Below are positions 1 to 9,700 of a stretch of DNA of 40,105 nucleotides, in pieces (within the stretch, counting starts at the first letter, position 1; each line of letters starts with the position of its first letter). The position numbers and the translations under genes were made by a program. The notes beneath the pieces are model-generated. The model ran no database searches and had not been told where the DNA came from. It saw nothing but the letters and a program-made list of their open reading frames with translations. The stretch comes from Bacteroidota bacterium (GTDB taxonomy: Bacteria > Bacteroidota > Bacteroidia > Chitinophagales > Saprospiraceae): positions 1-40,105 of the forward strand of contig JAKQJD010000192.1 of the NCBI GenBank assembly GCA_029561355.1, written 5' to 3'.

Positions 1-1773
1 AGTTTCCAGTTTTCCCACAACCGATTGAAGTTCCAATTCCCGTTCCCGTTTCTTTTCCAGGGAGGTTTCGGATAAATAGGATTTTCGCAATTCTTCTATA
101 TCGGAAATGAGCCGGGTGATTTCGTCGAGCGATTCTTTTTCCGCTTCGCTGCGGGTTTTGGTGTTGGGTTTAACGGAGAATTTGGAGAGGTCCAGGTCGG
201 CACGAGTTAGTTGACTTAATGATCCGAGTATGCTATAATTCACCCTATTGATTTCCCTGGAACTGCTCGGATCAATGATACCACTTTCTTGTTGTTTGTA
301 AATATCGTTTAATCGATTTGCCTGCAAAGTGAGACCGCCCTTTATTTGACTTTTTGCATCGACAACCTCCAGCAATTCATGAATGGCCGTTCGAGATTCC
401 CCGTCCGCAATTTTATCCTTTATGCCATCAATAAATATCTGAAAAATAAAATCCTGATCTTTGTCGCTTTCCGGCGGTTCCGGCGGTTCCGCCTCCGCCT
501 CTTTCGGTTCCTCCATCGCCGGCGGCTCCATCGGCGGCATTCCCACATTACTTTCTGCCCGCGGCTCTATCAAAAACTCCCCGCCTTCATCACCCGCAAT
601 CGACAAAGAACTGGCCAGTACTCCCGTTAAAACCGAGGCCAATTCCCGCGCGCTCACTTCGCCCAACGTATTGTTTATCAGCCAGTTAGTTAAATGCGGC
701 GTGAAACGCGCATCCCACTCTGCACCGATCCGGTACAGCGCCCAGCGCGAGGCAAACGAAGCGCGTTCGGAGCCGGTGCCACGCGTCTGGCTGAACAGTC
801 GAGACTGCAAATGATTGTCCACGATCAGCAGCGCATGTTTGGCTTTCATCGAAGAGAATTTGGCAAAAACCTCCGGCAACGGAATATAGGCGTTGTCGTA
901 ACTGCGCAGGTCGCCTTCGGGCAGGCCGTCGCCGGTCCAGCCGTTGAAATAGACGATCACGCAGTCTTCGGGGGCAGTGGTTTTGCACAAATTTTCCAGC
1001 CCTTCGAAAATAGCATCCCGGGTGGCTTCCTCATTGACTACACCCGTAATCGATTGATAATCATATTTTTGTGCCAGCACCTTTGCCAGGTCCCTGCACT
1101 CGTCCAGGGCGCCGGGGCGGGGCGGGTAATTGTACTGTGCATCATACTGTTCGATGACGATATTGAACAGGTGTTTGCGGCTTACGGCGCGCGTGGTATT
1201 TTTCGTAAAATCGTCGAAATATGCCCGGATCGCCCCGATACCCTGCAATGCTACTTCCAGCGGCGGCGATTTCAGCGGGTTGTTGTTCAGTTTGATGTCT
1301 TTCAGCAGCGGCAGTTCGGCGATTTCGGAAGGCAGCGTTTCGATCTGGCAATCGTTCAGATCGAGGTTTTCGAGTTCTTTCAGGAGCCGGATGCCGGAGG
1401 GCAGGCGCGCAATATTGTTTTTGCTTAGGAACAGTGTTTTCAGCAACGGCAATTCCATCACTTCCGGCGGGAACTCCGTGAATCGGTTGCTTTGCAGATC
1501 GAGCAGGGTGAGTTGGCGAAAGGAAGCCAGCCCGTAGCCCGTCATCAGTTCGTTTTGCGAAAAATACAGGGATTCGAGCTGGGTGCACAGGCCTAGTTCG
1601 GGTGGCACGGACTGGAATTTGTTGTCCCACAAGTTTAAAGTTCGCAAGTCGGGCGCAATTTGTGCGAAATTCGGCGGCAACGCGTTCAATCCCAACCGGC
1701 TCAGGTCGAGCCGGCTGCTGTTTTCCTGAAGCGCTGCTTCTATTCGTTCGGATGCGAGTGCGAGTGGGGACAT
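1..1773 (-). CDS. LRR - caspase-like (inactive) - EAD11 - coiled-coil protein, partial
   Basis: The reading frame is open from the ATG at 1773 to the window edge (591 codons); the C-terminus lies outside. Residues about 20-170 form leucine-rich repeats (patterns such as LRTLNLWDNKF and LENLDLNDCQI). Residues about 200-350 resemble the p20 fold of bacterial caspase-like peptidases: a CVIVYFNG strand, then HALLIVDN. Where caspases carry GHG, this protein has GWTG (W279). Where they carry D-[SA]-C, it has DNH (H321). Both catalytic residues therefore appear substituted, which suggests a pseudo-enzyme. A Pro/Glu-rich linker (410-437) leads to residues about 441-522, which match effector-associated domain 11 (ANRLNDIYKQQESGIID and REINRVNYSIL), a death-domain-like adaptor known from bacterial conflict systems. 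From about 540 the protein is charged coiled coil. Any partners downstream are outside the window. The role as adaptor or scaffold in a cell-death or immune network is inference. Confidence 0.85.
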   Translation of the reverse strand, partial: MSPLALASERIEAALQENSSRLDLSRLGLNALPPNFAQIAPDLRTLNLWDNKFQSVPPELGLCTQLESLYFSQNELMTGYGLASFRQLTLLDLQSNRFTEFPPEVMELPLLKTLFLSKNNIARLPSGIRLLKELENLDLNDCQIETLPSEIAELPLLKDIKLNNNPLKSPPLEVALQGIGAIRAYFDDFTKNTTRAVSRKHLFNIVIEQYDAQYNYPPRPGALDECRDLAKVLAQKYDYQSITGVVNEEATRDAIFEGLENLCKTTAPEDCVIVYFNGWTGDGLPEGDLRSYDNAYIPLPEVFAKFSSMKAKHALLIVDNHLQSRLFSQTRGTGSERASFASRWALYRIGAEWDARFTPHLTNWLINNTLGEVSARELASVLTGVLASSLSIAGDEGGEFLIEPRAESNVGMPPMEPPAMEEPKEAEAEPPEPPESDKDQDFIFQIFIDGIKDKIADGESRTAIHELLEVVDAKSQIKGGLTLQANRLNDIYKQQESGIIDPSSSREINRVNYSILGSLSQLTRADLDLSKFSVKPNTKTRSEAEKESLDEITRLISDIEELRKSYLSETSLEKKRERELELQSVVGKLET

Positions 1774-1880
1774 TTTTGGTTGTTGGTTGTTTACAGGGAT
1801 AACTCCTGTTTCCGGCATCTGATTTTACTCCAACAAAGAAACACAAAACCACCCATTTCGCCAAAATGCCGAGATTTGCC

Positions 1881-1927
1881 GTGTAATCTACGCATCTCAC
1901 TTCTCACCTCTCACTTCTCACTTCTAC
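1881..1927 (+). repeat. One-armed TCTCACTTC word element next to a start codon
   Basis: A GTGTAATCTACGC core is joined directly to degenerate TCTCACTTC/TCTCACC units that end three bases before the ATG of the next gene. No complementary arm is nearby. The same core occurs inside the hairpin at 18051-18156, and the same pyrimidine word occurs at 6605-6799 and 10480-10711. It lies in the 157-nt divergent gap that must hold the promoters of both flanking genes. I could not pick out a clear TAnnTTTG box there. Confidence 0.6.
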
Positions 1928-1930
1928 CAC

Positions 1931-2521
1931 ATGCCCCTCGTTTCCCCCTTACCCTCCGACCACGACGCCGAAGTTGCCGAACTGGCGCGTTTTTTCAACG
2001 AAACCCTCGGATTCTGCCCCAATTCCGTGCTCACCATGCAACGCCGCCCGGCCATTGCCAAGGCATTTATCGGCCTGAACAAAGCTGTCATGGAAAACCG
2101 GGGCCGCGTAACCAGCGATCTGAAGCGCCTGATCGGGTACCTGGCCTCGCTGACGGCGGGATGCCAGTACTGCCAGGCGCATACCATCCGGGCGGCCGAA
2201 CGCTACGGCGCCGATGCAGAAAAAATGGAGCACATCTGGGAATTTCGCACCCATCCGGCGTTTTCGGAAGCCGAACGGGCGGCGCTCGATTTCGCGGTGG
2301 CCGCGTCCGCCGTGCCCAACAGCGTGGATGCGGATATTTCGGAACGTTTACATTTGCACTGGGACGATGGAGAAATCGTGGAAATCCTGGGTGTCATTGC
2401 ACTTTTCGGCTACCTTAACCGCTGGAACGACAGTATGGGAACCTCCCTGGAAACACCTGCGCAGGCTGATGGGGAACGATATTTGAGCGGGCAGGGATGG
2501 ACGGGAGGAAAACATGTGTAG
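1931..2521 (+). CDS. Carboxymuconolactone decarboxylase / AhpD-like family protein
   Basis: This 196-residue protein carries the hallmark CxxC of the AhpD-like fold near residue 78 (GCQYCQAHT), followed by a helical region and the EIVEILGVIALFGYLNRWND segment seen in peroxidase-related members. In AhpD the two cysteines and a nearby histidine form a thiol-disulfide centre that reduces peroxides. Other family members are true decarboxylases, so substrate and electron donor cannot be read here. The ATG is preceded by a pyrimidine-rich word repeat rather than a Shine-Dalgarno site. The stop codon abuts the long GGGTTTAT palindrome. It is transcribed divergently from the LRR/caspase-like gene and convergently with the PLP-enzyme gene, so it is probably monocistronic. 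Confidence 0.85.
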   Translation: MPLVSPLPSDHDAEVAELARFFNETLGFCPNSVLTMQRRPAIAKAFIGLNKAVMENRGRVTSDLKRLIGYLASLTAGCQYCQAHTIRAAERYGADAEKMEHIWEFRTHPAFSEAERAALDFAVAASAVPNSVDADISERLHLHWDDGEIVEILGVIALFGYLNRWNDSMGTSLETPAQADGERYLSGQGWTGGKHV

Positions 2522-2760
2522 GGTTTATGGGTTTATGAGGTTTATGGGTTTATGAGGTTTATGAGGTTTATGAGGTTTATGGGTTTATGGGTTTATGGGT
2601 TTATGGGTTTATGGGTTTATGGGTTTATGAGTTTATGGGTTTATGAGTTTATGAGTTTATGGCCGCTCGGACGGCTGACGATCTCCTCTTTTCCCGAGCG
2701 GCCATAAACTCATAAACCCATAAACCCATAACCTCATAAACCCATAAACTCATAAACCCC
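2522..2760. repeat. GGGTTTAT-armed palindrome between convergent genes
   Basis: The left arm (to 2660) holds 17 degenerate 8-9 nt units (GGGTTTAT, GAGGTTTAT, GAGTTTAT). The right arm holds about seven complementary units (2704-2760). Between them is a GC-rich stem, GGCCGCTCGG at 2661-2670 pairing with 2694-2703 around a 23-nt loop. It fills the whole gap between convergent genes, so it may act as a bidirectional terminator or 3'-end stabiliser. The same arm word and the same GCCGCTCGG core recur at 22071-22263. Confidence 0.9.
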
Positions 2761-3951
2761 TCAATACGCCTGCACCACCGGAATCTCTTCCGCCTCACTG
2801 CTTTTGCCCACACCACCCAGCGCATTTTCCAGGTCCTCTATCAGATCTTCCACGTCTTCCACCCCGATGCTGAGCCGGATGAGCGAATCGGTAAGCCCGA
2901 CTTTCAGGCGTTCTTCCCGTGGAATACTGGCATGGGTCATGCTGGAGGGGTGACCGATGAGCGACTCTACGCCGCCCAGCGATTCGGCGAGGGTAAACAA
3001 ATGCGTGCTGCTCAGTATACGCGTCGCGTTTTCAACGGAATTGTCTTTCAGGTCGAAAGAAACCATGGCGCCGAACATGCGCATCTGTTTCCGCGCGATC
3101 TCGTGGTTGGGATGTGTGTCGAAGCCGGGCCAGTACACTTTGGCCACTTTAGGGTGATCGGCGAGGTAGCGCGCAATGACGGCAGCGTTTTCGCAGGCTC
3201 TTTGCACGCGCAGGTGCAGGGTTTTGATACCGCGCAGCACCAGAAAACAATCCTGCGGACCAGGAATGGCCCCCGTTGCGTTCTGCAAAAAATGCAGGCG
3301 TTCGGCCAGTCCGGCATCTTTCACGATCAGGCAGCCGTGCACCACGTCGGAGTGCCCGCCGATGTATTTGGTAGCGGAATGCAGCACGATATCGGCGCCG
3401 AGGTCGAGCGGATTTTGCAGGTACGGAGAAGCGAAAGTATTGTCGACGCAGGTAAGAATGCCACGGCTGCGGGCGATGGCGCATACGGCCGCGATATCTA
3501 CAATATTCAGCATGGGGTTGGTCGGCGTTTCGATCCAGATCAGTTTGGTATCCGGGCCGATCTCCTGCTCCACATTGGAGGCGGTGTACATATCGACAAA
3601 ACGGCTTTTCAGTCCCCACTGACTGTACACACGTACCATCTGGCGATACGAACCTCCATACAAGTCGTTGACAGCCAGTATTTCATCGCCGGATTTGAAT
3701 AATTTCATCACGGCGTCCTGGGCAGCCAGCCCCGAACTGAAACAAATGGCGTCGACCCCGTTTTCGAGGGCAGCCAGGTTTTTTTCCAGTGCCGAGCGCG
3801 TCGGGTTTTGCGTGCGGGCGTATTCGAAGCCCTTGTGCTCGCCGGGACTAGTCTGCGCATAGGTAGACGTCTGGAAAATCGGAGTCATCACGGCGCCGGT
3901 ACCCGGATCGGGTTCGATACCCGCATGGATCACTTTCGTGGCAAATTTCAT
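2761..3951 (-). CDS. Cystathionine gamma-synthase / gamma-lyase family PLP enzyme
   Basis: This 396-residue protein belongs to the Cys/Met-metabolism PLP-dependent enzymes of fold type I. Visible hallmarks are FEYARTQNPT (phosphate-binding Tyr/Arg, about 42-51), FSSGLAA (71-77), ETPTNP (141-146), VDNTFASP with the pyridine-nitrogen Asp170, and SATKYIGGHSD with the Schiff-base Lys195. The family makes or cleaves cystathionine in trans-sulfuration between cysteine and homocysteine. Sequence inspection alone does not separate gamma-synthase (MetB) from gamma-lyase, so no symbol is given. The length fits the family. A TATCTTTG box lies 73 nt upstream on this strand. The neighbours are unrelated and no other methionine gene is in the window. 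Confidence 0.93.
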   Translation of the reverse strand: MKFATKVIHAGIEPDPGTGAVMTPIFQTSTYAQTSPGEHKGFEYARTQNPTRSALEKNLAALENGVDAICFSSGLAAQDAVMKLFKSGDEILAVNDLYGGSYRQMVRVYSQWGLKSRFVDMYTASNVEQEIGPDTKLIWIETPTNPMLNIVDIAAVCAIARSRGILTCVDNTFASPYLQNPLDLGADIVLHSATKYIGGHSDVVHGCLIVKDAGLAERLHFLQNATGAIPGPQDCFLVLRGIKTLHLRVQRACENAAVIARYLADHPKVAKVYWPGFDTHPNHEIARKQMRMFGAMVSFDLKDNSVENATRILSSTHLFTLAESLGGVESLIGHPSSMTHASIPREERLKVGLTDSLIRLSIGVEDVEDLIEDLENALGGVGKSSEAEEIPVVQAY

Positions 3952-4023
3952 CAGGATATAACTTTTTTTTCGCTTCCTGCGATTACAGGTTGGAAGCCGA
4001 AGTGTTTAAATGGTAAAGGAGCG

Positions 4024-4031
4024 CAAAGATA
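4024..4031 (-). promoter_or_regulatory. Putative -7 box (TATCTTTG) for the PLP-enzyme gene
   Basis: The minus strand reads TATCTTTG, matching the Bacteroidota TAnnTTTG -7 consensus, about 73 nt upstream of the start codon. I found no convincing -33 TTTG at the usual spacing. The rest of 3952-4244 shows no gene. Confidence 0.45.
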
Positions 4032-4244
4032 CGGCGCTTGCCGGAAAGAAGCACTGTATGTGAATCATATGAAAGTATCTTGCTAAAAACCAGAGAATTT
4101 ACCCTCAAATGCTTTTTTGCTCTTTTCTTTGTGCCGGGAATCCCCATTTTATGAAAAGTTTGGTGAAGCCTCCCTCTTGTTCAATTTGAAGAGTCCGCCA
4201 TTCGGAGGGCCAATGCCCAAAATCCAAAACATTGAGGATTATTC

Positions 4245-5324
4245 ATGTACACTCTTATACTTGGCTTCATTACCTCTTTTACCCTGACCTACCTGATCAT
4301 ACCGATCATTATCAGGGTAGCAAAAGAAAGGCGTCTATACGACGCCCCTAACGAGCGCAGCGCACATGTCGAACCGACACCGTCACTGGGTGGCATCGCT
4401 ATTTTCGCAGGTACGGTTTGCGCCATCGTTCTCTGGACTCCAATGGAGGCTTTCGGGGTACTGCAATATATTCTGGCTGCTTTTATTCTCATTTTTTTAA
4501 CCGGCATTCTCGACGATCTGGTGCCCATGTCGCCTACCAAAAAACTGAGCGGGCAAATGCTGGTTTCTATCATTCTGGCTTATAAAGCCGATGTGCGCAT
4601 TACCAGCCTTTTCGGCTTGTTCGGCATCGAACAACTGCCCGAAATGACCAGTTTTTCGCTATCCATCATTGCCATTATCGGAATTATCAATGCTTTCAAC
4701 CTGATCGACGGCATCAACGGGCTTGCGGGCAGTATCGGGCTGTGGGTGTGCCTGATCTGGGGCAGCTGGTTTGCGTTTACCGACACGCCGGCTATGGCAG
4801 TCCTTGCTTTCTCGCTGGCAGGCTCGATTGTGGCTTTTTTGAAATACAACCTGTCACCCGCAAAGATATTTATGGGCGATACGGGGTCGCTTTTTATAGG
4901 CATGGTATGTGCCATTCTGGCGATCAATTTTATTGAAATCAATACACGTCCCATTTCGGAAATCCCGATGCGTTTCGATGCAGCGCCTGTGATTGCCGTT
5001 GGTGTGCTGATCTTTCCACTGTTCGACACGGTACGGGTGTTTGCCCGAAGAATTCTGAATGGGAAATCTCCGTTTTCACCCGATCGCAACCATATTCACC
5101 ACCTGTTGCTCAATATAGGTTGTACGCATTCGCAGGCCACTATACTGCTGGTGGGCGTCAGTGTGTTTTTTACAGCAATAGCACTCTTGCTACACAATAT
5201 CGGCACCTTTCCGCTGCTGCTGGTTTTGATAGGCCTGGCATGGCTGCTGACCGAAACCCTGAGCCGTTGGGAAAGGAAAAAAAGGCTGGAGAAACAAAGG
5301 GCGGACAATCCAACGGTCCTTTAG
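4245..5324 (+). CDS. MraY/WecA-family undecaprenyl-phosphate sugar-1-phosphate transferase
   Basis: This polytopic membrane protein of 359 residues has about ten hydrophobic segments. It carries the glycosyltransferase family 4 (MraY/WecA/TagO) signatures: the Asp pair in GILDDLVP (D90, D91), NLIDGINGLAG with D155, GDTGSLFIG near 211, and the PDRNHIHH histidine motif near 280. These enzymes move a sugar-1-phosphate, typically GlcNAc-1-P, from a UDP-sugar to undecaprenyl phosphate at the cytoplasmic face and so start glycan synthesis. The HIHH form points to the WecA/TagO side rather than MraY, and no peptidoglycan genes are nearby. It is followed 103 nt later on the same strand by the OppC-like gene. 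The ATG at 4245 gives a normal N-terminal membrane helix. Confidence 0.93.
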   Translation: MYTLILGFITSFTLTYLIIPIIIRVAKERRLYDAPNERSAHVEPTPSLGGIAIFAGTVCAIVLWTPMEAFGVLQYILAAFILIFLTGILDDLVPMSPTKKLSGQMLVSIILAYKADVRITSLFGLFGIEQLPEMTSFSLSIIAIIGIINAFNLIDGINGLAGSIGLWVCLIWGSWFAFTDTPAMAVLAFSLAGSIVAFLKYNLSPAKIFMGDTGSLFIGMVCAILAINFIEINTRPISEIPMRFDAAPVIAVGVLIFPLFDTVRVFARRILNGKSPFSPDRNHIHHLLLNIGCTHSQATILLVGVSVFFTAIALLLHNIGTFPLLLVLIGLAWLLTETLSRWERKKRLEKQRADNPTVL

Positions 5325-5427
5325 CGCATGTTGAGATTTCCATTAAATACTGATAATCAACCCTTTATAAAACCCGACAGGAGAGGCCGGCGCCGGAAAC
5401 AACTCATATCATCAACCTACTTTTCAC

Positions 5428-6624
5428 TTGCAAGACAGTTCGGCCTACAGCAAAGCATGGCGGCGTTTTCGCCGGAATACTCCCGCAGTAGCGGGGTTGT
5501 GCTTCATTGTACTGGCGGCAGGTATCGCACTTTTCGGGTACCTGCTGGCGCCCGATCATACGCCCGACGCCAATATGCAAATAAGCGAACTGGCCCTGCG
5601 CGAACCGGGTTTCCAGGCCGAATTATTGCCCATCCACCTGGCCCGCGATCCGGAACCGGCAAATTTATGGAAACGCATTGTGTCGGGCGCGCCTGCTGCC
5701 GTCCGTTTGATACCTGTTGAAACCGAAAGCGTTCAATTGCGGGAAGACAGTGTTTATTTCAGCCGGACGGGAGGCAAAGGGAAACAGGATGCCGTGCATC
5801 TGACTGCTCTTTTTTCTTCGGTACGCGACAGCATTGTAAAAACGGGCAACGCTTACGTTTTTTATGACGCGTCAGGACAGGCGCAGCGCCTCGATCGTTC
5901 AGTTTTAGCCCAACAAGTCCAATCGGGCGCCGTCGTGGAACACCGCACCTTCTGGCTCGGAACCGATAAATTCGGTCGCTGCATCCTGAGTCGCCTGCTG
6001 CTGGGGTTTCGCATTTCCCTGCTCGTAGGCGGTATTGCCGTATTGATTTCGCTCACGATCGGACTGTTCATCGGCGCTATCGGCGGCTATTTCGGTGGCC
6101 GCGTCGACGATGCAGCGATGCTGCTCATCAATACCGTCTGGTCCATCCCTACCCTGCTGCTGGTGTTTGCCATTGTGCTGGCGCTGGGGCGCGGCATCGG
6201 CATCATTTTCCTGGCAGTGGGCCTCACAATGTGGGTCGACGTGGCCAGGGTGGTGCGCGGACAGGTACTGGCCCTGCGCGACCTGCCATTTGTGGAAGCG
6301 GCCCAGAGTATGGGTTTCGGCGCCGGCAGAATTATTTTCCGGCACATACTTCCCAATCTGATGGGGCCGGTACTGGTTGTGGCTGCCGGCAATTTCGCAA
6401 CGGCCGTTCTGGTCGAATCGGGCTTGAGTTACCTCGGTTTCGGCGTTCAGCCTCCCGCGCCTTCCTGGGGCTCCATGCTCAATGAAAATTACGGCTATGC
6501 CCTCGGCGGAAAACCGCTCATGGCGCTCGCACCCGCACTGGCCATTGCCGTTACGGTACTGGCTTTTAATTTGGTGGGGAACGGGCTGCGGGACGCGCTT
6601 GATGTTAGAGAAGTGAGAGGGTGA
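5428..6624 (+). CDS. OppC/DppC-like ABC transporter permease
   Basis: This 398-residue inner-membrane permease belongs to the peptide/nickel ABC family. The N-terminus (WRRFRRNTPAVAG, then a membrane helix) is the OppC N-terminal domain. A periplasmic stretch of about 130 residues precedes the core, which starts at HRTFWLGTDKFGRCILSRLL. The cytoplasmic coupling loop with EAAQSMGFGAGRIIFRHILPN is the EAA motif that contacts the ATPase. The end (YLGFGVQPPAPSWGSML ... LGNGLRDALDVR type) fits the family. The start is a TTG, since no in-frame ATG precedes the first conserved residues. No OppB, ATPase or binding protein is next to it, so partners must be encoded elsewhere. The last codons (REVRG-stop) are made of the adjacent GTGAGAG word repeat. 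Confidence 0.9.
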   Translation: MQDSSAYSKAWRRFRRNTPAVAGLCFIVLAAGIALFGYLLAPDHTPDANMQISELALREPGFQAELLPIHLARDPEPANLWKRIVSGAPAAVRLIPVETESVQLREDSVYFSRTGGKGKQDAVHLTALFSSVRDSIVKTGNAYVFYDASGQAQRLDRSVLAQQVQSGAVVEHRTFWLGTDKFGRCILSRLLLGFRISLLVGGIAVLISLTIGLFIGAIGGYFGGRVDDAAMLLINTVWSIPTLLLVFAIVLALGRGIGIIFLAVGLTMWVDVARVVRGQVLALRDLPFVEAAQSMGFGAGRIIFRHILPNLMGPVLVVAAGNFATAVLVESGLSYLGFGVQPPAPSWGSMLNENYGYALGGKPLMALAPALAIAVTVLAFNLVGNGLRDALDVREVRG

Positions 6625-6799
6625 GAAAAGTGAGAGAGGTGAGAAAAGTGAGAGAGTGAGAGGGTGAGAGAAGTGAGAGTTCGTAGAGTACACCGCTCCG
6701 CCCATGCCTTCCTTGGAACAATGCCAATGGCGAAGCGGTGTACTCTACGAACTCTCACTTCTCTCACCTCTCTCACTCTCTCTCACCTTTCTCACTTCT
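6605..6799. repeat. GTGAGAGAA-armed palindrome with 35-bp perfect arms
   Basis: Perfect arms 6663-6697 and 6734-6768 (35 bp) enclose a 36-nt loop. Further imperfect GTGAGAG/CTCTCAC units extend on both sides to 6605 and 6799. The inner core is GTAGAGTACACCGCT. It lies between two convergent genes and overlaps the 3' ends of both: each stop TGA lies within a repeat unit. No U-tract follows on either strand. A function as double terminator, RNase III substrate or mRNA 3'-end protector is possible but not shown. Confidence 0.92.
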
Positions 6800-9700
6800 C
6801 TTCCTGCGTCCACGGCGCGTGCGAGCGTTTTTTCCCGCTCAAAAAAGTATACATAGCCGGAATTACGAACAGGGTCAGCAGCAACGAGAACAACAGTCCG
6901 CCTACCACGACTACACCCAGTCCGATACGGCTGGTGGCAGCCGCGCCGAGCGACATAGCGATAGGCAACGCGCCCAGCGCGGTCGCCAGGGTAGTCATCA
7001 GGATCGGGCGCAGACGCGCCTGTGATGCTTCCGAAACGGCTTGTTTTTTATCCATGCCGGCGTCGCGTTTCTGGTTGGCAAATTCGACGATCAGAATCCC
7101 GTTTTTGGTAACCAGGCCGATCAGCATGATCATACCGATCTGGGAGAAAATATTGAGCGTATTGCCCGTAACATACAGACTCAGGAAAGCGCCGGCGAGC
7201 GCCAGCGGTACCGTCAGCATGATGATGAACGGGTCGCGGAAACTTTCGAACTGAGCAGCCAGGATCAGGTAAATAAGTCCCAGTGCCAGCAGGAAAGCGA
7301 ACGACGTATTCCCGCTGCTTTCCTGGAAGTCGCGCGAGGGGCCGCTCAGGTCGGTATCGAACGTATCGTCTAGCAGTTTACTGGCGATGCCTTCCATAGC
7401 GTCGATGCCTTCGCCGAGGGTTTTGCCGGGCGCCAGCGATGCGCTGATGGTAGCGGCTTTGTAGCGGTTGTAGTGGTACAACTGCGGCGGGCTGCTGGTT
7501 TCTTCGAAGTGCACGATGTTGTCGAGTTGCACCATTTCGCCGCGGTTGTTGCGCACAAAGAGAGAAGCAAGGTCGATGGGTTCGTCGCGGTTTTCGCGGT
7601 CTACCTGGCCGATAACCTGGTATTGTTTGCCGTTTTGCAGGAAATAGCCGAAACGGCGACCGGAAAGCGCCAGTTGAAGCGTCTGGCTCACGTCGAGCAC
7701 GTTCACACCGAGTTCGGCCGCTTTCAGACGGTCGATGGTCACCTGAAGTTCGGGTTTGTTGAATTTCAGGTTCACGTCCACATTCGCAAACGTGGGATCC
7801 TTGCGGGCTTCTTCGAGGAATTTGGGGACCACCTCTTTCAGTTTTTCAAAATTCAGGTTTTGCAAAACGTATTGCACGGGCAGCCCTTGTCCGAAACCGA
7901 CGGTGATCGTTTGTTCCTGGTTGGGAAACATACGCGCTTCGGGCATTTTTTTGGTCATTGCCAGCAGTTTGGCGTAAATCTCCGCCTGGCTCCTGTTTCT
8001 GTCCTCCGGATCGGTGAGCAGCAGACTCACAAAACCTGAATTGGTGCTCGCAGTACCGAATCCCGGCGCCGTAATCCCGAACACCATGTTTTTTTCCGGA
8101 ATAGAATCCATGATACGTTTGGAGAGATCATAAATGATCGTTTCCATTTTATCGTAGTCGGTACCCTCCGCGGCGGTCAGGTTGGTGCGGATAATGCTGC
8201 GGTCTTCCAATGGAGCGAGTTCCGATTTCAGTTGTCCCTGAAAAAACCAGATCATGGCGAAACACGCCCCGAGCATGACCAGACTCAGCCACCTCATATG
8301 CATAAAACTGCGCAGGGCATTTCCGTACACGCGGTCCATCCCCTTGAAGAACGGTTCCGTGGCGTTGTAAAAACGGCCGTGTTCCTTCAGGTTGCCGCCC
8401 AGTTTTACGTTCAGAACGGGGGTCAGCGTCAGCGATACGAATGCAGAAATGAGTACGGCGCCTGCCACCACGATCCCGAATTCGCGGAACAGCCGCCCTG
8501 TGAACCCTTGCAGGAATACCACCGGAATGAACACCACAGCCAACGTAATGGACGTACTGATAACGGCAAAAAAGATCTCTTTGGTTCCTTCCCGCGCAGC
8601 CGTCCACTTGTCCATGCCCGCTTCTATCTTCTTAAAAATATTTTCCGTCACCACAATCCCGTCGTCGACCACAAGGCCGGTAGCCAGTACGATCGCCAGC
8701 AGCGTCAGTACATTGATACTGAAGCCGAAAATGTACATGATGAAAAAAGCGCCGATCAGCGAAACGGGGATGTCGATCAGCGGTCGCAAGGCGATGATCC
8801 AGTTGCGGAAGAACAGGAAAATGATCAGCACCACGAGTCCGATAGCGATAAACAGCGTTTCGGTAACCTCGCTGATGGCACGCCGCACAAAACGCGTTTT
8901 ATCGATACCCACGTTCATCACGATATCCGGCGGAAGTTCTTTTTGGATCTGTTCGTACCGGCGGTAAAATTCATCGGTAATTTCTACCCAGTTAGAACCC
9001 GGCTGCGGAATAACCGCCAGCGAAACGCCTTGAACCAGGTTGCGACGGGCGCCAGTTTCTTCGTTTTCGGGGCCGAGTACCGCTTCGCCGATATCGCGAA
9101 AACGCACAACGCCCTGTCCCGGCACTTCGCGGATGATCATGTCGTTGAAATCCGTATCGGTCTGGAGCCTGCCGAATGTTTTAACGGTCAGTTCGGTGGC
9201 GTCGCCGCGCACCTTGCCGCCGGGCAGTTCCACATTCTCGCGTTCGAGGGAGGAGAGTACGTCCTGCGCAGTGAGCCCGTAGGCATTCATACGCGACGGG
9301 TTCATCCACAGGCGCATGGAAGGGCGTTTGGAGCCGAAAATATTCACGGCCGAGACGCCTGGAATGGTTTGAATTTTTTCCAGGATGACGTTTTCCGCGT
9401 AGTCCGACAGTTCCATGATGTTGCGCGTACTACTCTGGATAGGTACGAACAGAATCGGGTCGCCGCTGGCATCGGCTTTGGTTACCACCGGTGGCGCGTC
9501 GATGTCCTGTGGCAGGTTGCGTTGCGCCTGGCTCACCTTGTCGCGCACGTCATTGGCGGCTTGTTCCAGTTCGACACCCAGGTCGAATTCTACCGTGATA
9601 TTGCTCACGCCCAGTGCCGACGAACTCGACACGGTACGGATACCCGCAATACCGTTGATGGCTTTTTCCAGTGGCTCCGTAATCTGACTTTCCACGACGT

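Noticed and set aside
694..1428. 244-codon plus-strand frame and a 252-codon minus-strand frame (1142-1900) over the LRR/caspase-like gene
   Set aside because: The minus frame starting at 1773 shows clear LRR and EAD11 motifs through the region. The other frames have shadow-type composition.
2522..2760. Possible CRISPR array (regular short repeats)
   Set aside because: Units are only 8-9 nt and contiguous, with no spacers. The structure is a palindrome with a GC core, and no cas genes are present.
3808..4086. 92-codon plus-strand frame over the start of the PLP-enzyme gene
   Set aside because: Mostly antisense to the conserved N-terminus of the PLP enzyme. The remainder covers the promoter region.
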